64,000 nt of DNA from positions 4,191,586-4,255,585 of the forward strand of contig CP070758.1 of NCBI GenBank assembly GCA_020348925.1. Direction: 5' to 3'. The notes under the pieces were generated by a model. That model was not told the DNA's origin. It made no database searches and was given only the letters and a program-made list of their open reading frames with translations. Source of the stretch: Gemmatimonadota bacterium (GTDB lineage Bacteria; JBHIER01; G020348925). Below are positions 1 through 9,039 of the stretch, piece after piece. How positions within the stretch are numbered: the stretch's first letter is position 1; each line of letters starts with the position of its first letter. The translations under genes and the position numbers were made by a program.

Positions 1-3000
1 TACCTAATATCTGTGATGGGATTGAACGGATTCGGACAGTTCTGGAACAATGCAAACACGTCCGGACTCTGATGCTGAGTGTGAGTGATCCCGACATCCC
101 CTGACACTGCCACAGTGATGGGTCTGCTGTAGAGTGTCAATTCGGTGGCGATCGTGTTGTTGATCTTGCATATATACGAACCAGCATGGGATGAATCCAC
201 TGAAGCAATCACATATGAACTGTTTTCCGCCCCTGGAATATCGACTCCATCTCTCATCCATTGGTATTGATTGGCCGTACCACCGACAGTCACGGCCAGC
301 TCCAGGCTTGAGCCTTGATTAACTGTGGTATCCTGTTCTTCGCCCACACTATCCTGAGGTACATAGACAAAACCAGGAACAAAGATGTTCGGTTCGATAT
401 CCTCGAAGGTGAATTTGTTGGAGTAAATTTGCAAATCTGTTAAACTTGTGTCTGCGGATAAATCTGGTAAATCTGTCAATGAATTCATATGAATTCTTAG
501 ATTACTTAATGTGAGCATATGTGCGCATCCATCGGGAATGGCTCCTGAAAGTTGATTAAAACTGAGATATAACCGTTGCACATTGGTGAGATTACCAATT
601 TCTGAAGGAATGGAACCAGAGAACTGATTTTCATGAAGGTATAAAAGTGTTACATTTGTCAAATTGCCGATTTCAGCGGGAATGGAACCTGAAAGTTGAT
701 TTCCATACAGTGATAACTCTTCTAAATGAGTCAGATGCCCGATCTCAGTTGGAATTGATCCTGAAAGTTGATTGCCGCCAAGATACAAACTTTCAAGATC
801 GGTGAGGTTTCCGATTTCAGGTGGTATGGAACCTGAGAGATTATTGCTATGAATGTTCAAGGCTCGTAACCTATTCATGTTTCCAATCTCTAGTGGAATG
901 GAACCTGAAAGTTGATTGTTGAAAAGAACCAAAAACTGCACATTCACCAAATTACCTAACTCTGGTGGAATAGAACCTGAAAGTTGGTTTGAATTGAAAT
1001 AAATTCCTCCTCTTAACTGCACTAAATTACCGATTTCTGGTGGGATTGAATCCTCGAGTTGGTTTTCGCTCAAATACAGATCCATTAAACTTTCTAAATT
1101 CCCTATCTCTGTCGGGATGGAACCTGTAAGTTCATTGTCCTTTAAATAGAGGTACTCGACATTGGATAAATTTCCGATTTCTGAAGGAATGGCACCTGTA
1201 AGGTAATTATGGGAAAGATATAATCTTTCCAGATTTGTCAGATCACCGATTTCAGGGGGAATTATCCCCACTAAATTGTTTTGCTCTAAATCTATCTCAG
1301 TCACTCGTCCACCAGATACGGTAACTCCATACCATGATGAAACAGGTCCAGTCAACCAGTTGGTATTGTCAGTCCAGTTCGCCCCATCCGTGCTATCATA
1401 CAGGGCAACGAGGGCGAGAGAGTCCTGCTCGAATCCTAAACTTTTTACAACTACATCAATGGGCCTGCTGTATAATGTCAATTCAGTGGCCACTGTATTA
1501 GTAATCTCGCACACATAGGTTCCTGCATCGGAGAGCTCCGCCGAAGCGATTGTATACGAACTGCTGTTGGCCCCTGGAATATCGACTCCATCTCTCATCC
1601 ATTGGTATTGATTGGCCGTACCACCGACAGTCACGGCCAGCTCCAGGCTTGAGCCTTGATTGACTGTGGTATCCTGTTCTTGGCCCACACTGTCCTGAGG
1701 TGAATAGACAAAATCGGGAACACCGATATTGGGTTCGATATCCTCGAACGTGAATTTGTTGCCCTGGATTTCCAATTGTGTCAATGTAGTGATAGAAGAA
1801 AGATCAGGCAGATCAATAAAATGATTATCGAACAATTGGAAATCTGTTAATTTATGAAGGCTAACTAACTCTGGTGGGATCGCACCTGAAAGCTGATTTC
1901 TCTCAAGATATAAAAATTCTAAATTTGTTAGATTGCCGATTTCAGGGGGAAGGGAACCGGAGAGTTGGTTGTCATAGAGATACAAACGTTCTAAATTTGT
2001 GAGATTACCGATTTCAGGGGGAATAGAGCCTGAAAGTTGGTTATCGTGGAGAAATACTCTTGTCAAATTGGTCAGGTTACCGATTTCAGGGGGAATGGAA
2101 CCTGAAAGTTGATTACCATACATATATAATTCTTCTAAATGAGTGAGATCCCAGATTTCAATTGGAATTGATCCTGAAAATTCATTGCTACTGAGACTGA
2201 TAACTATCAAATTGGTCAGGTTCCCGATCTCAGTTGGAATAGATCCTGAAAGCTGATTGATGTGAAGATCTAGTACAGTTAAATTGGTTAAATGAAATAT
2301 TTCGGCCGGGATTGGACCTGAAAGTTGATTTTGATTGAGTTTTAACAATTCCAATTTCGAAAGGTTGCCAATCTCTATTGGGATGGTGCCTGAAAATTGA
2401 TTAGCGTAAAAATCTAATTTTTCAAGATTGGTGAGGTTTCCGATTTCAGGAGGAATAGTGCCTGTAAATGAATTTTCATACAATCTTAATGTTGTCAATT
2501 GTGTTAGATTTCCTATTTCCTCAGGAATAGAACCACTCAATTGATTGCGAGACAGGTTCAGATTCGTCAGATGTACTAGATTAAAAATTTCAAGAGGAAG
2601 GGAATTTTCGAGCTGATTCGTATGAAAATTTAGATAGGTCAACTCGTTTAGATTACCAATCTCAGGAGGAATTGATCCTGACAATTGATTGTAATAGAGA
2701 GCCAATTCTTCCAGGTCTATCATATTACCGATTTCAGCCGGAATCTGACCTGTTAGCTGATTGTCATCGAGCCGTAACAAGATTAAATGGACGAGATTAC
2801 CAATCTCAGGGGGTATGGAACCTGCAAGTTGATTGTTGTATAGAATTAAGCTCTGTAGATTTGTTAGATTGCCAATTTCAGGAGGAATTGATCCAACCAA
2901 GTTATTGCCATTCAAAGAGACTGTAGTTACACGACCACCCAATACACCAACTCCATACCAGGTGGAAACTGGACCTGTCAGCCAGTTGGTGTTGTCTGTC

Positions 3001-4634
3001 CAGTTGGCCCCATCCGTGCTATCATACAGGGCAACGAGGGTGAGAGAATCCTGCTCTAATCCTAAACTTCTTACGAACACATCAACGGGTCTGCTGTATA
3101 GTGTCAATTCAGTGGCCACAGTATTGGTAATTCTACACATGTAGATTCCTCCATCGGAGTATTCCGCTGAAGCGATTGTATATGAACTGCTGTTCGCCCC
3201 TGAAATATCGACCCCATCCTTCATCCATTGATACACATTGTTCGAACCTCCGACAGTAACTCCAAGCTCCAGGCTCGAGCCTTCATCTATGGTTGTATCC
3301 TGTTCTTCGCCCACACTATCCTGGGGTGAATACACAAAACCATTCAAGCCAACATTGGGTTCAATATCCTCAAAGGTGAGTTTGTTGTTTTGGACTTCTA
3401 ATTCCTGAATAGAGGAACTCATAGGACTGCTGATATAATCAGGCATATCAACCAGTTGATTATTATATAACAATAAGGTTTCCAAATTCACAAGATCACC
3501 CAGCTCAGATGGAATAGTCCCACTTAACTGATTCTCAGCGATAGTCAATGAGTTCAAATTCGTCAGATTGCCTAATTCGGAGGGAATTGTTCCAATGAAT
3601 TGATTACCGCGGAGATTCAAATTTTGCAAATTCGAAAGATTACCTAATTCTACCGTTATAGTACCAGTTAATTGGTTATCACTAAGTAGCATAAGTTGCA
3701 AATTGGTCAAATTGCCCAATTCAGAAGGAATACTTCCGCTCAATTGATTATCATAAAGGTAAAGATATCGCAAATTGGATAGATTGCCCAACTCGGGTGG
3801 AATAGACCCACTCAATCGATTTTGATAAAGAGACAAATTTTGTAACTGAGACAGATTGCCTAATTCTATTGGTATAGCGCCCGTTAATTGATTATTGCGG
3901 AGATTTAAATATTGCAGACTGGACAGATTACCCAAGTCAGGCGGAATACTACCGCTTAATTGATTATTAAAAAGATACAATCTCTGCAAATTGGATAGAT
4001 TACCTAATACGGGCGGTATACTGCCGCTTATTTGATTATTTTGGAGATCCAAACGTTGCAACTGAGATAGATTGCCTAATGCTGAGGGGATACTGCCGTT
4101 TAATTGATTATCACTGAGATATAAACGTTGCAAATTGGACAGATCGCCTAATGCTGATGGGATACTGTCAGTGAACTGATTGGCATGAAGATACAATTCT
4201 TGCACATTCAAAAGATTTCCCAACTCGGTTGGGATACTACCATTTAACTGGTTATTATTGAGTTCTAAAAGTCTCAAATGAAACAGACCGCCCAATTCAA
4301 CCGGGATTGCGCCGCTTAATTGATTCGTATGGAGAGACAAAGTTTGTAAACTGTCCAGATTATCAAGTGTCGGCGGAATGGTTCCGATCAAATTATTATT
4401 ATTCAGAGAAATTTCCGTCACTCGTCCTTCAGATACCGTAATCCCATGCCATGTTGCAATAGGACCTGTCAGCCAGTTGGTGTTGTCCGTCCAGTTTGCC
4501 CCATCGGTGCTGTCATACAGGGCCACAAGCGCCAGGGAATCCTGTTCGCTCACCTGGGCTTCGGCTGTTTGATTCATCCCGATGAAGAGGGAAAAAATCA
4601 AAGCAACCGAGAGAATAACGACCATCTTTTTCAT
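1..4634 (-). CDS. Giant secreted leucine-rich-repeat/Ig-like protein with T9SS sorting tail, partial at left edge
   Basis: The frame stays open from an ATG at 4634, preceded by AGGAGG, to the window edge, giving at least 1544 residues. A signal peptide (MKKMVVILSVALIFSLFIG, ending near AEA) is followed by three modules starting at about residues 29, 527 and 1069. Each module has a cap (DSTDGANWTDNTNW), then about 14, 16 and 12 plant-type 24-residue repeats of the pattern LxxLxxLxLxxNQLSGSIPxEIGN, then an Ig-like domain (SYTIASAEYSDGG, then a Cys) of about 85 residues. The last visible residues, FALFQNCPNPFNPITDIR, match the start of a T9SS type A sorting domain, so export across the outer membrane and surface display or release is likely. 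Ligand unknown; such repeats usually bind protein or glycan. It is more AT-rich than the nuo genes. It is last in a same-strand run of surface-protein genes. The 3' end lies outside the window. Confidence 0.88.
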   Translation of the reverse strand, partial: MKKMVVILSVALIFSLFIGMNQTAEAQVSEQDSLALVALYDSTDGANWTDNTNWLTGPIATWHGITVSEGRVTEISLNNNNLIGTIPPTLDNLDSLQTLSLHTNQLSGAIPVELGGLFHLRLLELNNNQLNGSIPTELGNLLNVQELYLHANQFTDSIPSALGDLSNLQRLYLSDNQLNGSIPSALGNLSQLQRLDLQNNQISGSIPPVLGNLSNLQRLYLFNNQLSGSIPPDLGNLSSLQYLNLRNNQLTGAIPIELGNLSQLQNLSLYQNRLSGSIPPELGNLSNLRYLYLYDNQLSGSIPSELGNLTNLQLMLLSDNQLTGTITVELGNLSNLQNLNLRGNQFIGTIPSELGNLTNLNSLTIAENQLSGTIPSELGDLVNLETLLLYNNQLVDMPDYISSPMSSSIQELEVQNNKLTFEDIEPNVGLNGFVYSPQDSVGEEQDTTIDEGSSLELGVTVGGSNNVYQWMKDGVDISGANSSSYTIASAEYSDGGIYMCRITNTVATELTLYSRPVDVFVRSLGLEQDSLTLVALYDSTDGANWTDNTNWLTGPVSTWYGVGVLGGRVTTVSLNGNNLVGSIPPEIGNLTNLQSLILYNNQLAGSIPPEIGNLVHLILLRLDDNQLTGQIPAEIGNMIDLEELALYYNQLSGSIPPEIGNLNELTYLNFHTNQLENSLPLEIFNLVHLTNLNLSRNQLSGSIPEEIGNLTQLTTLRLYENSFTGTIPPEIGNLTNLEKLDFYANQFSGTIPIEIGNLSKLELLKLNQNQLSGPIPAEIFHLTNLTVLDLHINQLSGSIPTEIGNLTNLIVISLSSNEFSGSIPIEIWDLTHLEELYMYGNQLSGSIPPEIGNLTNLTRVFLHDNQLSGSIPPEIGNLTNLERLYLYDNQLSGSLPPEIGNLTNLEFLYLERNQLSGAIPPELVSLHKLTDFQLFDNHFIDLPDLSSITTLTQLEIQGNKFTFEDIEPNIGVPDFVYSPQDSVGQEQDTTVNQGSSLELAVTVGGTANQYQWMRDGVDIPGANSSSYTIASAELSDAGTYVCEITNTVATELTLYSRPIDVVVKSLGFEQDSLALVALYDSTDGANWTDNTNWLTGPVSSWYGVTVSGGRVTEIDLEQNNLVGIIPPEIGDLTNLERLYLSHNYLTGAIPSEIGNLSNVEYLYLKDNELTGSIPTEIGNLESLMDLYLSENQLEDSIPPEIGNLVQLRGGIYFNSNQLSGSIPPELGNLVNVQFLVLFNNQLSGSIPLEIGNMNRLRALNIHSNNLSGSIPPEIGNLTDLESLYLGGNQLSGSIPTEIGHLTHLEELSLYGNQLSGSIPAEIGNLTNVTLLYLHENQFSGSIPSEIGNLTNVQRLYLSFNQLSGAIPDGCAHMLTLSNLRIHMNSLTDLPDLSADTSLTDLQIYSNKFTFEDIEPNIFVPGFVYVPQDSVGEEQDTTVNQGSSLELAVTVGGTANQYQWMRDGVDIPGAENSSYVIASVDSSHAGSYICKINNTIATELTLYSRPITVAVSGDVGITHTQHQSPDVFALFQNCPNPFNPITDIR
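229..320. repeat. 92-bp exact repeat copy A (Ig-like domain of LRR protein)
   Basis: These 92 bases are identical to 1570-1661, at an offset of 1341 bases. Both encode the middle of an Ig-like domain, in modules 3 and 2 of the LRR protein. Flanking LRR repeats are much more diverged, so the Ig segment was copied or converted recently. Confidence 0.9.
1570..1661. repeat. 92-bp exact repeat copy B (Ig-like domain of LRR protein)
   Basis: Partner of 229-320, base-for-base identical. The equivalent Ig-like segment of module 1 (near 3200-3300) is related but diverged, so the exact identity is limited to modules 2 and 3. Confidence 0.9.
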
Positions 4635-4862
4635 GTCACCCTCCTTGTAGAGTGGATGGTTTTCTGAAATATTATTGTCTACTTCAGCTTTCGTATTGTC
4701 TCATTGTATGAAATACAGTTTCCCCATAACTACCCAATTGTGAATTACCAAGAATCCACGGGACGAAGAACGCCTTTACCAAGAGTCACAGAGTTCACCG
4801 CAACAGGAGCATCTTCTTGAGGGCTTGAAATAGCAGGATTTTCGAGGATGAACTTATTTCCC

Positions 4863-7800
4863 TCATTTTTTCGATTCCAGAGTTTCAACCCTCTGTTTTA
4901 ACGCCTCATTTTCCGCCTTTAGCTCTTTTATTGCGTTCAGCATTGTCCAGAGTATTGGATCATTATCCACAACAAGGAATCCATGATCAGCTTCACGCAC
5001 TGCTTCCGGGATAACTTCCTGAACATCCTGAGCAACCAATCCAATATATTCCTGCTCTGAAGGAGCCCCAAGTTGATTCTCTTCTTTATATTGGTAGCGA
5101 ATTGGCTGGAGCTTCAAAACTTTTTCAATACCATCTTTAAACTCGCCCTTAATATCTTTCAATCTCTTGTCTGAGAGGGTACCCCAACTTCCCCCGCCGA
5201 TCTTTTCTGCGGTGCTGCTGTTTACACCGAGGGAACCGTTGACATATAATTTGTAACTTCCCGGATTCCCGGTTCCTACACTGGTACTCCCATCCTCTTT
5301 TACCTTAAAAACCTCATGCCAACCCCCTACCCAGCTGTCACCCCTGATAAGGTATCCACTGCCGTGCTGGGATATGACCATGACACCATCACTCGTATTG
5401 CAATCCAGGGTTAAAGCCATCCCATCAGAGGCATGATTGACAATATGAGCGGTTGAACCGTCATATCCACTGTTTCCTCCGACCACTGCTAATTGATGAT
5501 CTCCAGGATCGTTTGTCTCTATGCCGACACCGCCATAAGCTTTAATAATGAATTGGCCCAGCCCAGTCGAAGAGAAATCGTAAATTGAATTATCACTCCA
5601 GACAAAGCATCCATCATGGTTGGCGAGTGCCCTATGCCCGGCGGCAAAGGAAAATGTACCGTCGGCAATGTTCTCACTTCCTCCACCGACAGTTGAATAA
5701 TGACCATTGGCAGTATTGTCATATCCCCCAGTCACAGTAGCACCAGTGCCATTAGCAATATTTCCACGACCTCCTCCAATGGCGCTGTAGTTCCCACTTG
5801 CCGAATTGGAATCAGCAGCATCACCTCCCCCACCCCCACTAACCACGGAGCAGGTGCCCCGGGCCCTGTTATAGATGCCCCCGCCGACAGTGGCCCCCTC
5901 ACCAACGGTGATGTTAAACTTACCACCGGAGACTGTGGACTCATCGCCACTGGCAGTGTTGTTAGCTCCCCCCCCGATAGTTGATGTAATACCACTGGCA
6001 GTATTGCTCCTACCTCCTCCGATAGTCGTCCACTCGTCCATTGCGTCGTTATGCTCACCCCCACCCACCGTGCTTACGTCGGCAAAGGTATAATTATCGT
6101 GGCCCCCAGCGATGGTTGACTTCCAGCCATGAGCGGTATTGTTCTCACCCCCACCAATAGTAGCCTTTTCACCAACGGCGGTGTTTTCCGACCCTCCACC
6201 AATTGTGGATTCCTCACCACTGGCTGTGTTATCGTAGCCCCCACCTACGGTAGCTTTGTTGTTACTTGCTATATTATCTAAACCCCCGCCAATGGTGGAG
6301 TGGGTGTGACTGGCGGTGTTGCTAAATCCTCCGCCGACTGTAGATGTCATACCACCCGCGGTGTTACCAGTACCCCCTCCAACCGTAGCCAACGGACCGT
6401 TTGCATTGTTCCCTTCACCCCCACCAACAGTGGCGTGACTCTGGCTGGCAGTATTGTTACTTCCCCCACCGACGGTGGCGTTATATGCGTCATAGAGATC
6501 CGAATTGTCGTTACCAGTCTGGTTGTCCCGCCCCCCACCCACTGTGCCGTAATGGTCGGTTACGCGATTGATGCCCGCAACACTCCCACCACCACCAATT
6601 GTTGCACCAGCCACGCCGGTCGTAACACTGTTACCGCTGTAGCCTCCAATAAGATTGATACTCAGCTCACCCCAAAGATCCAAGTCAGACTCTAACCGCA
6701 GAGCCCGTCCTTCATCGACATGCAATTCCAGCGCATCGGCAGTAATCGTATTGTTCGTCCCATCGATCACAATCGAATTTCCACTGGTGATGGTTCCGCT
6801 GGTTTTGATATTTCCCTCAACATCCAGTTTCTCGGACGGATATGATGTTCCAATGCCAACGTCGCCGGTGCTGTTCATGAGAAGATCAGTACGAGTGTTT
6901 TCCATATTGGCTATAGAAAATATACCATCCCGATTGATTTTTAATCCAAGATCAGACCCGGTGAATTGTGCTACGTCTGTAGTCCCATCCACAAGAAGAT
7001 ATAATGATGTCCGTGTTCCTCCTGCTGGATTGCCCAATATGAATGCTGCTTCTCCCCAACTGTTGTTTGGACTTCTATAGCTGACATGAAGCGGTGCCAG
7101 CGGGTTAGTGGTACCAATGCCAACATTTCCATCATCATCAACATAGACGGCATCAGTTGGATCGCCGTCTGCAGCATTCAGGGAAGAATGCTTGTGATCA
7201 CCAGCTGCAACCTGGTCAGACTCCATACCAATATCTGCACTCACTGTCGCTGTCGGACCGGTGGGATTGATCACCACTATGCCAGTGCCAGCGTCTATCT
7301 GTGAGACGCCACCGGCCGCCCCAACATCGTCAGTGCCGTCGGCAAAGCCAGACGGAATGTCCTTAATCTTGTTCCAACTCACTGGATCCCCGGGCTCATT
7401 CACCGTCCCATCATTGGTGTATAACTCTGTCTGGGTAAAATACCGGTCGTCATGCTGATGGCCTGAATCGGCAAAGGCACTGGCGTGTTTTCCGTCTACC
7501 TGATCGGCATCAATACCGTTGCCGTGTCCCATGCTCAATAGGCCATTATCCAGAAGGCCGGAGGTGAGATCAGCCGCGTCATGGGTGTGATTGCCTGCAG
7601 CTACTTGATCGGCACCGGCTCCGATGTCAGCAGCAACTGTTGCCGTCGGACCTGTGGGATTGGTTACGGTGATCCCGGTGCCGGCATCGATCTGAGAGAC
7701 GCCTTCACCCGCAGCACCAACATCATCCGTCCCATCAACAAAGCCTTGGGGTACGTCAGTCAAATTATTCCAGCTCATACGATTCGATCCCTGGTTGGGA

Positions 7801-8318
7801 GAGTCACCATCAGATGTGCTCAGCTCAGTCTCAGTATAGTACCGGTCATCGTGCTGATGGTTAGAGTCGGCAAAGGCACTGGAGTGTTTTCCATTCAGCT
7901 TGTCAGTATTTTCTGCCGATGCAGCTGTGACGGCCGAGTCGGCCACCGCCGCCCGAAAGGCACCCGGTACACTGACGAGCCGGTACCTCGGTGTGAGCTC
8001 ATCACCGCCTGTCACTTGTATGCCAAGCCAGTACTTTCCATCAAAATCAAGATTCAGGGGTGCCGTCAGACCCAGAATGACATTATACATACCGTTCTCA
8101 CAATTCACACCGATTGTTTCTGTCCATTGAGCTGTCCCACCTGATTCGACACTATAAATACAAAAGGTGATTTCATACTGGCCGCTCAACGGAGTGCCGG
8201 TACTGTCATGGAGTTTTCCCTGGAAACTGATGAATTTCGGCACATCTGCCAGGCACAAGTTTGCCATCACCAATACAGAAGAGATGGCTATTGCAACAAG
8301 CAACATTCGCTTATCCAT
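4863..8318 (-). CDS. Exported fibre-like protein with 15-residue beta-roll repeats and C-terminal endosialidase-type chaperone (peptidase S74)
   Basis: 1151 residues from the ATG at 8318, chosen because GAAGAAAGGAAG precedes it and a signal peptide (MDKRMLLVAIAIS... ending LCLA) follows; a longer frame upstream to 8423 lacks these. Order of parts: an N-terminal domain (residues 25-130, DVPKFISFQGKL...) shared with the protein at 10723-12402; two copies of a tail-fibre-like module (about 135-370) with GHQHDDRYxTxTEL; then about 19 repeats of roughly 15 residues (about 616-893) of the form TVGGGxxNTAxGxxS, like YadA or haemagglutinin head repeats; then a peptidase_S74 intramolecular chaperone domain with LSDKRLKDI near 1046; and a short terminal coiled coil. 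In known S74 proteins the fibre trimerises and the chaperone cleaves itself off at the Ser before Asp-Lys. A surface adhesin or fibre is likely. No T9SS tail is visible, so its export route is unclear. Confidence 0.85.
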   Translation of the reverse strand: MDKRMLLVAIAISSVLVMANLCLADVPKFISFQGKLHDSTGTPLSGQYEITFCIYSVESGGTAQWTETIGVNCENGMYNVILGLTAPLNLDFDGKYWLGIQVTGGDELTPRYRLVSVPGAFRAAVADSAVTAASAENTDKLNGKHSSAFADSNHQHDDRYYTETELSTSDGDSPNQGSNRMSWNNLTDVPQGFVDGTDDVGAAGEGVSQIDAGTGITVTNPTGPTATVAADIGAGADQVAAGNHTHDAADLTSGLLDNGLLSMGHGNGIDADQVDGKHASAFADSGHQHDDRYFTQTELYTNDGTVNEPGDPVSWNKIKDIPSGFADGTDDVGAAGGVSQIDAGTGIVVINPTGPTATVSADIGMESDQVAAGDHKHSSLNAADGDPTDAVYVDDDGNVGIGTTNPLAPLHVSYRSPNNSWGEAAFILGNPAGGTRTSLYLLVDGTTDVAQFTGSDLGLKINRDGIFSIANMENTRTDLLMNSTGDVGIGTSYPSEKLDVEGNIKTSGTITSGNSIVIDGTNNTITADALELHVDEGRALRLESDLDLWGELSINLIGGYSGNSVTTGVAGATIGGGGSVAGINRVTDHYGTVGGGRDNQTGNDNSDLYDAYNATVGGGSNNTASQSHATVGGGEGNNANGPLATVGGGTGNTAGGMTSTVGGGFSNTASHTHSTIGGGLDNIASNNKATVGGGYDNTASGEESTIGGGSENTAVGEKATIGGGENNTAHGWKSTIAGGHDNYTFADVSTVGGGEHNDAMDEWTTIGGGRSNTASGITSTIGGGANNTASGDESTVSGGKFNITVGEGATVGGGIYNRARGTCSVVSGGGGGDAADSNSASGNYSAIGGGRGNIANGTGATVTGGYDNTANGHYSTVGGGSENIADGTFSFAAGHRALANHDGCFVWSDNSIYDFSSTGLGQFIIKAYGGVGIETNDPGDHQLAVVGGNSGYDGSTAHIVNHASDGMALTLDCNTSDGVMVISQHGSGYLIRGDSWVGGWHEVFKVKEDGSTSVGTGNPGSYKLYVNGSLGVNSSTAEKIGGGSWGTLSDKRLKDIKGEFKDGIEKVLKLQPIRYQYKEENQLGAPSEQEYIGLVAQDVQEVIPEAVREADHGFLVVDNDPILWTMLNAIKELKAENEALKQRVETLESKK
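5640..6480. repeat. Coding tandem repeats (about 45-bp units) of the fibre protein
   Basis: About 19 degenerate units of roughly 45 bases, read on the minus strand, encode the GGGxxNTAxG beta-roll motif. Third codon positions vary between units, so this is an old array under protein-level selection rather than a fresh expansion. Period and coding frame rule out a CRISPR array. Confidence 0.85.
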
Positions 8319-8493
8319 TGGCTTTCTTCCTTTCTTCTTACACATGGATTCGGGTTTACACATTCTGCAATTTGTACCAACAAATATGCACCTCGGTCCG
8401 CCACCAATTGAACAAAGCGTCATTCACAATTTGAGGTTTGATTCCATTATGGCCATGATCAAAAAATTAAGATCTTCGTATAATCCCCTGAAA

Positions 8494-8976
8494 TCAAGGC
8501 TCACATTCGCCAAGGCCCAGAATCACGTTGACAATGCCCAGGCAATCGAGTACATCGATTTCACCATCCGCATTGCAATCGGCTCGGATAAGGGCGTCCC
8601 CTGTCAGAGGAGCAATGCCCAATATGTGATTGACTGTCGTCAACACATCCAGAATATTGATGCTCATATCTCCATTCACGTCGCCCCTCTGAGAGGTCGG
8701 CAGGCTATATTCATCCATTGTGCACGCCTGGAGTCCGGCAAAGACACAAAAATGTGAACTCTGTGAAATCCCTGAGGGCATCCCTTGCCCCACGGAGTTC
8801 CGCACACCAAAGCTGGTCGAATGTCCCGAACCACCTCCACTATTCATCACACAAGTTGTCATTCGAAAGTGAGGTTCGACCATCTGGGCGTCAACCGGGG
8901 AGAGCATAATTTGAAGCGTCGTGCCAAGGAGAAAAGCCGCTGGAACACACTGCCTTACCTTTTTTATGGTACTCAT
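8494..8976 (-). CDS. Small exported protein ending in a dockerin-like domain
   Basis: 160 residues. I prefer the ATG at 8976 (MSTIKKVRQ), with GGAAGG about 10 bases upstream; a GTG at 8982 is the alternative. A signal peptide runs to about residue 31 (...SPVDA). The middle part (about 33-90; SGGGSGHSTSFGVRNSVGQ) is a short glycine/serine-rich segment that I do not recognise. The C-terminal 65 residues are a type I dockerin-like pair of calcium loops (RGDVNGDMSINILDVL and ADCNADGEIDVLD), ending GECEP. Nearly the same pair occurs in the protein at 54898-57927. Dockerins bind cohesins in cellulosomes, but no cohesin is visible here, and in these phyla such tails often occur without cellulosomes. 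The gene lies 63 bases after the protease gene, probably in one transcript. Confidence 0.75.
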   Translation of the reverse strand: MSTIKKVRQCVPAAFLLGTTLQIMLSPVDAQMVEPHFRMTTCVMNSGGGSGHSTSFGVRNSVGQGMPSGISQSSHFCVFAGLQACTMDEYSLPTSQRGDVNGDMSINILDVLTTVNHILGIAPLTGDALIRADCNADGEIDVLDCLGIVNVILGLGECEP

Positions 8977-9039
8977 AATCACATCACCTTCCGTTGGTCG
9001 TTGAGTTTTCCGAGTCTCTCTGTGTGAAAGAGCCTATTC

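Noticed and set aside
5640-6480. CRISPR-like array
   Set aside because: The repeats have a 45-base period in a long coding frame, are degenerate, and encode a beta-roll motif.
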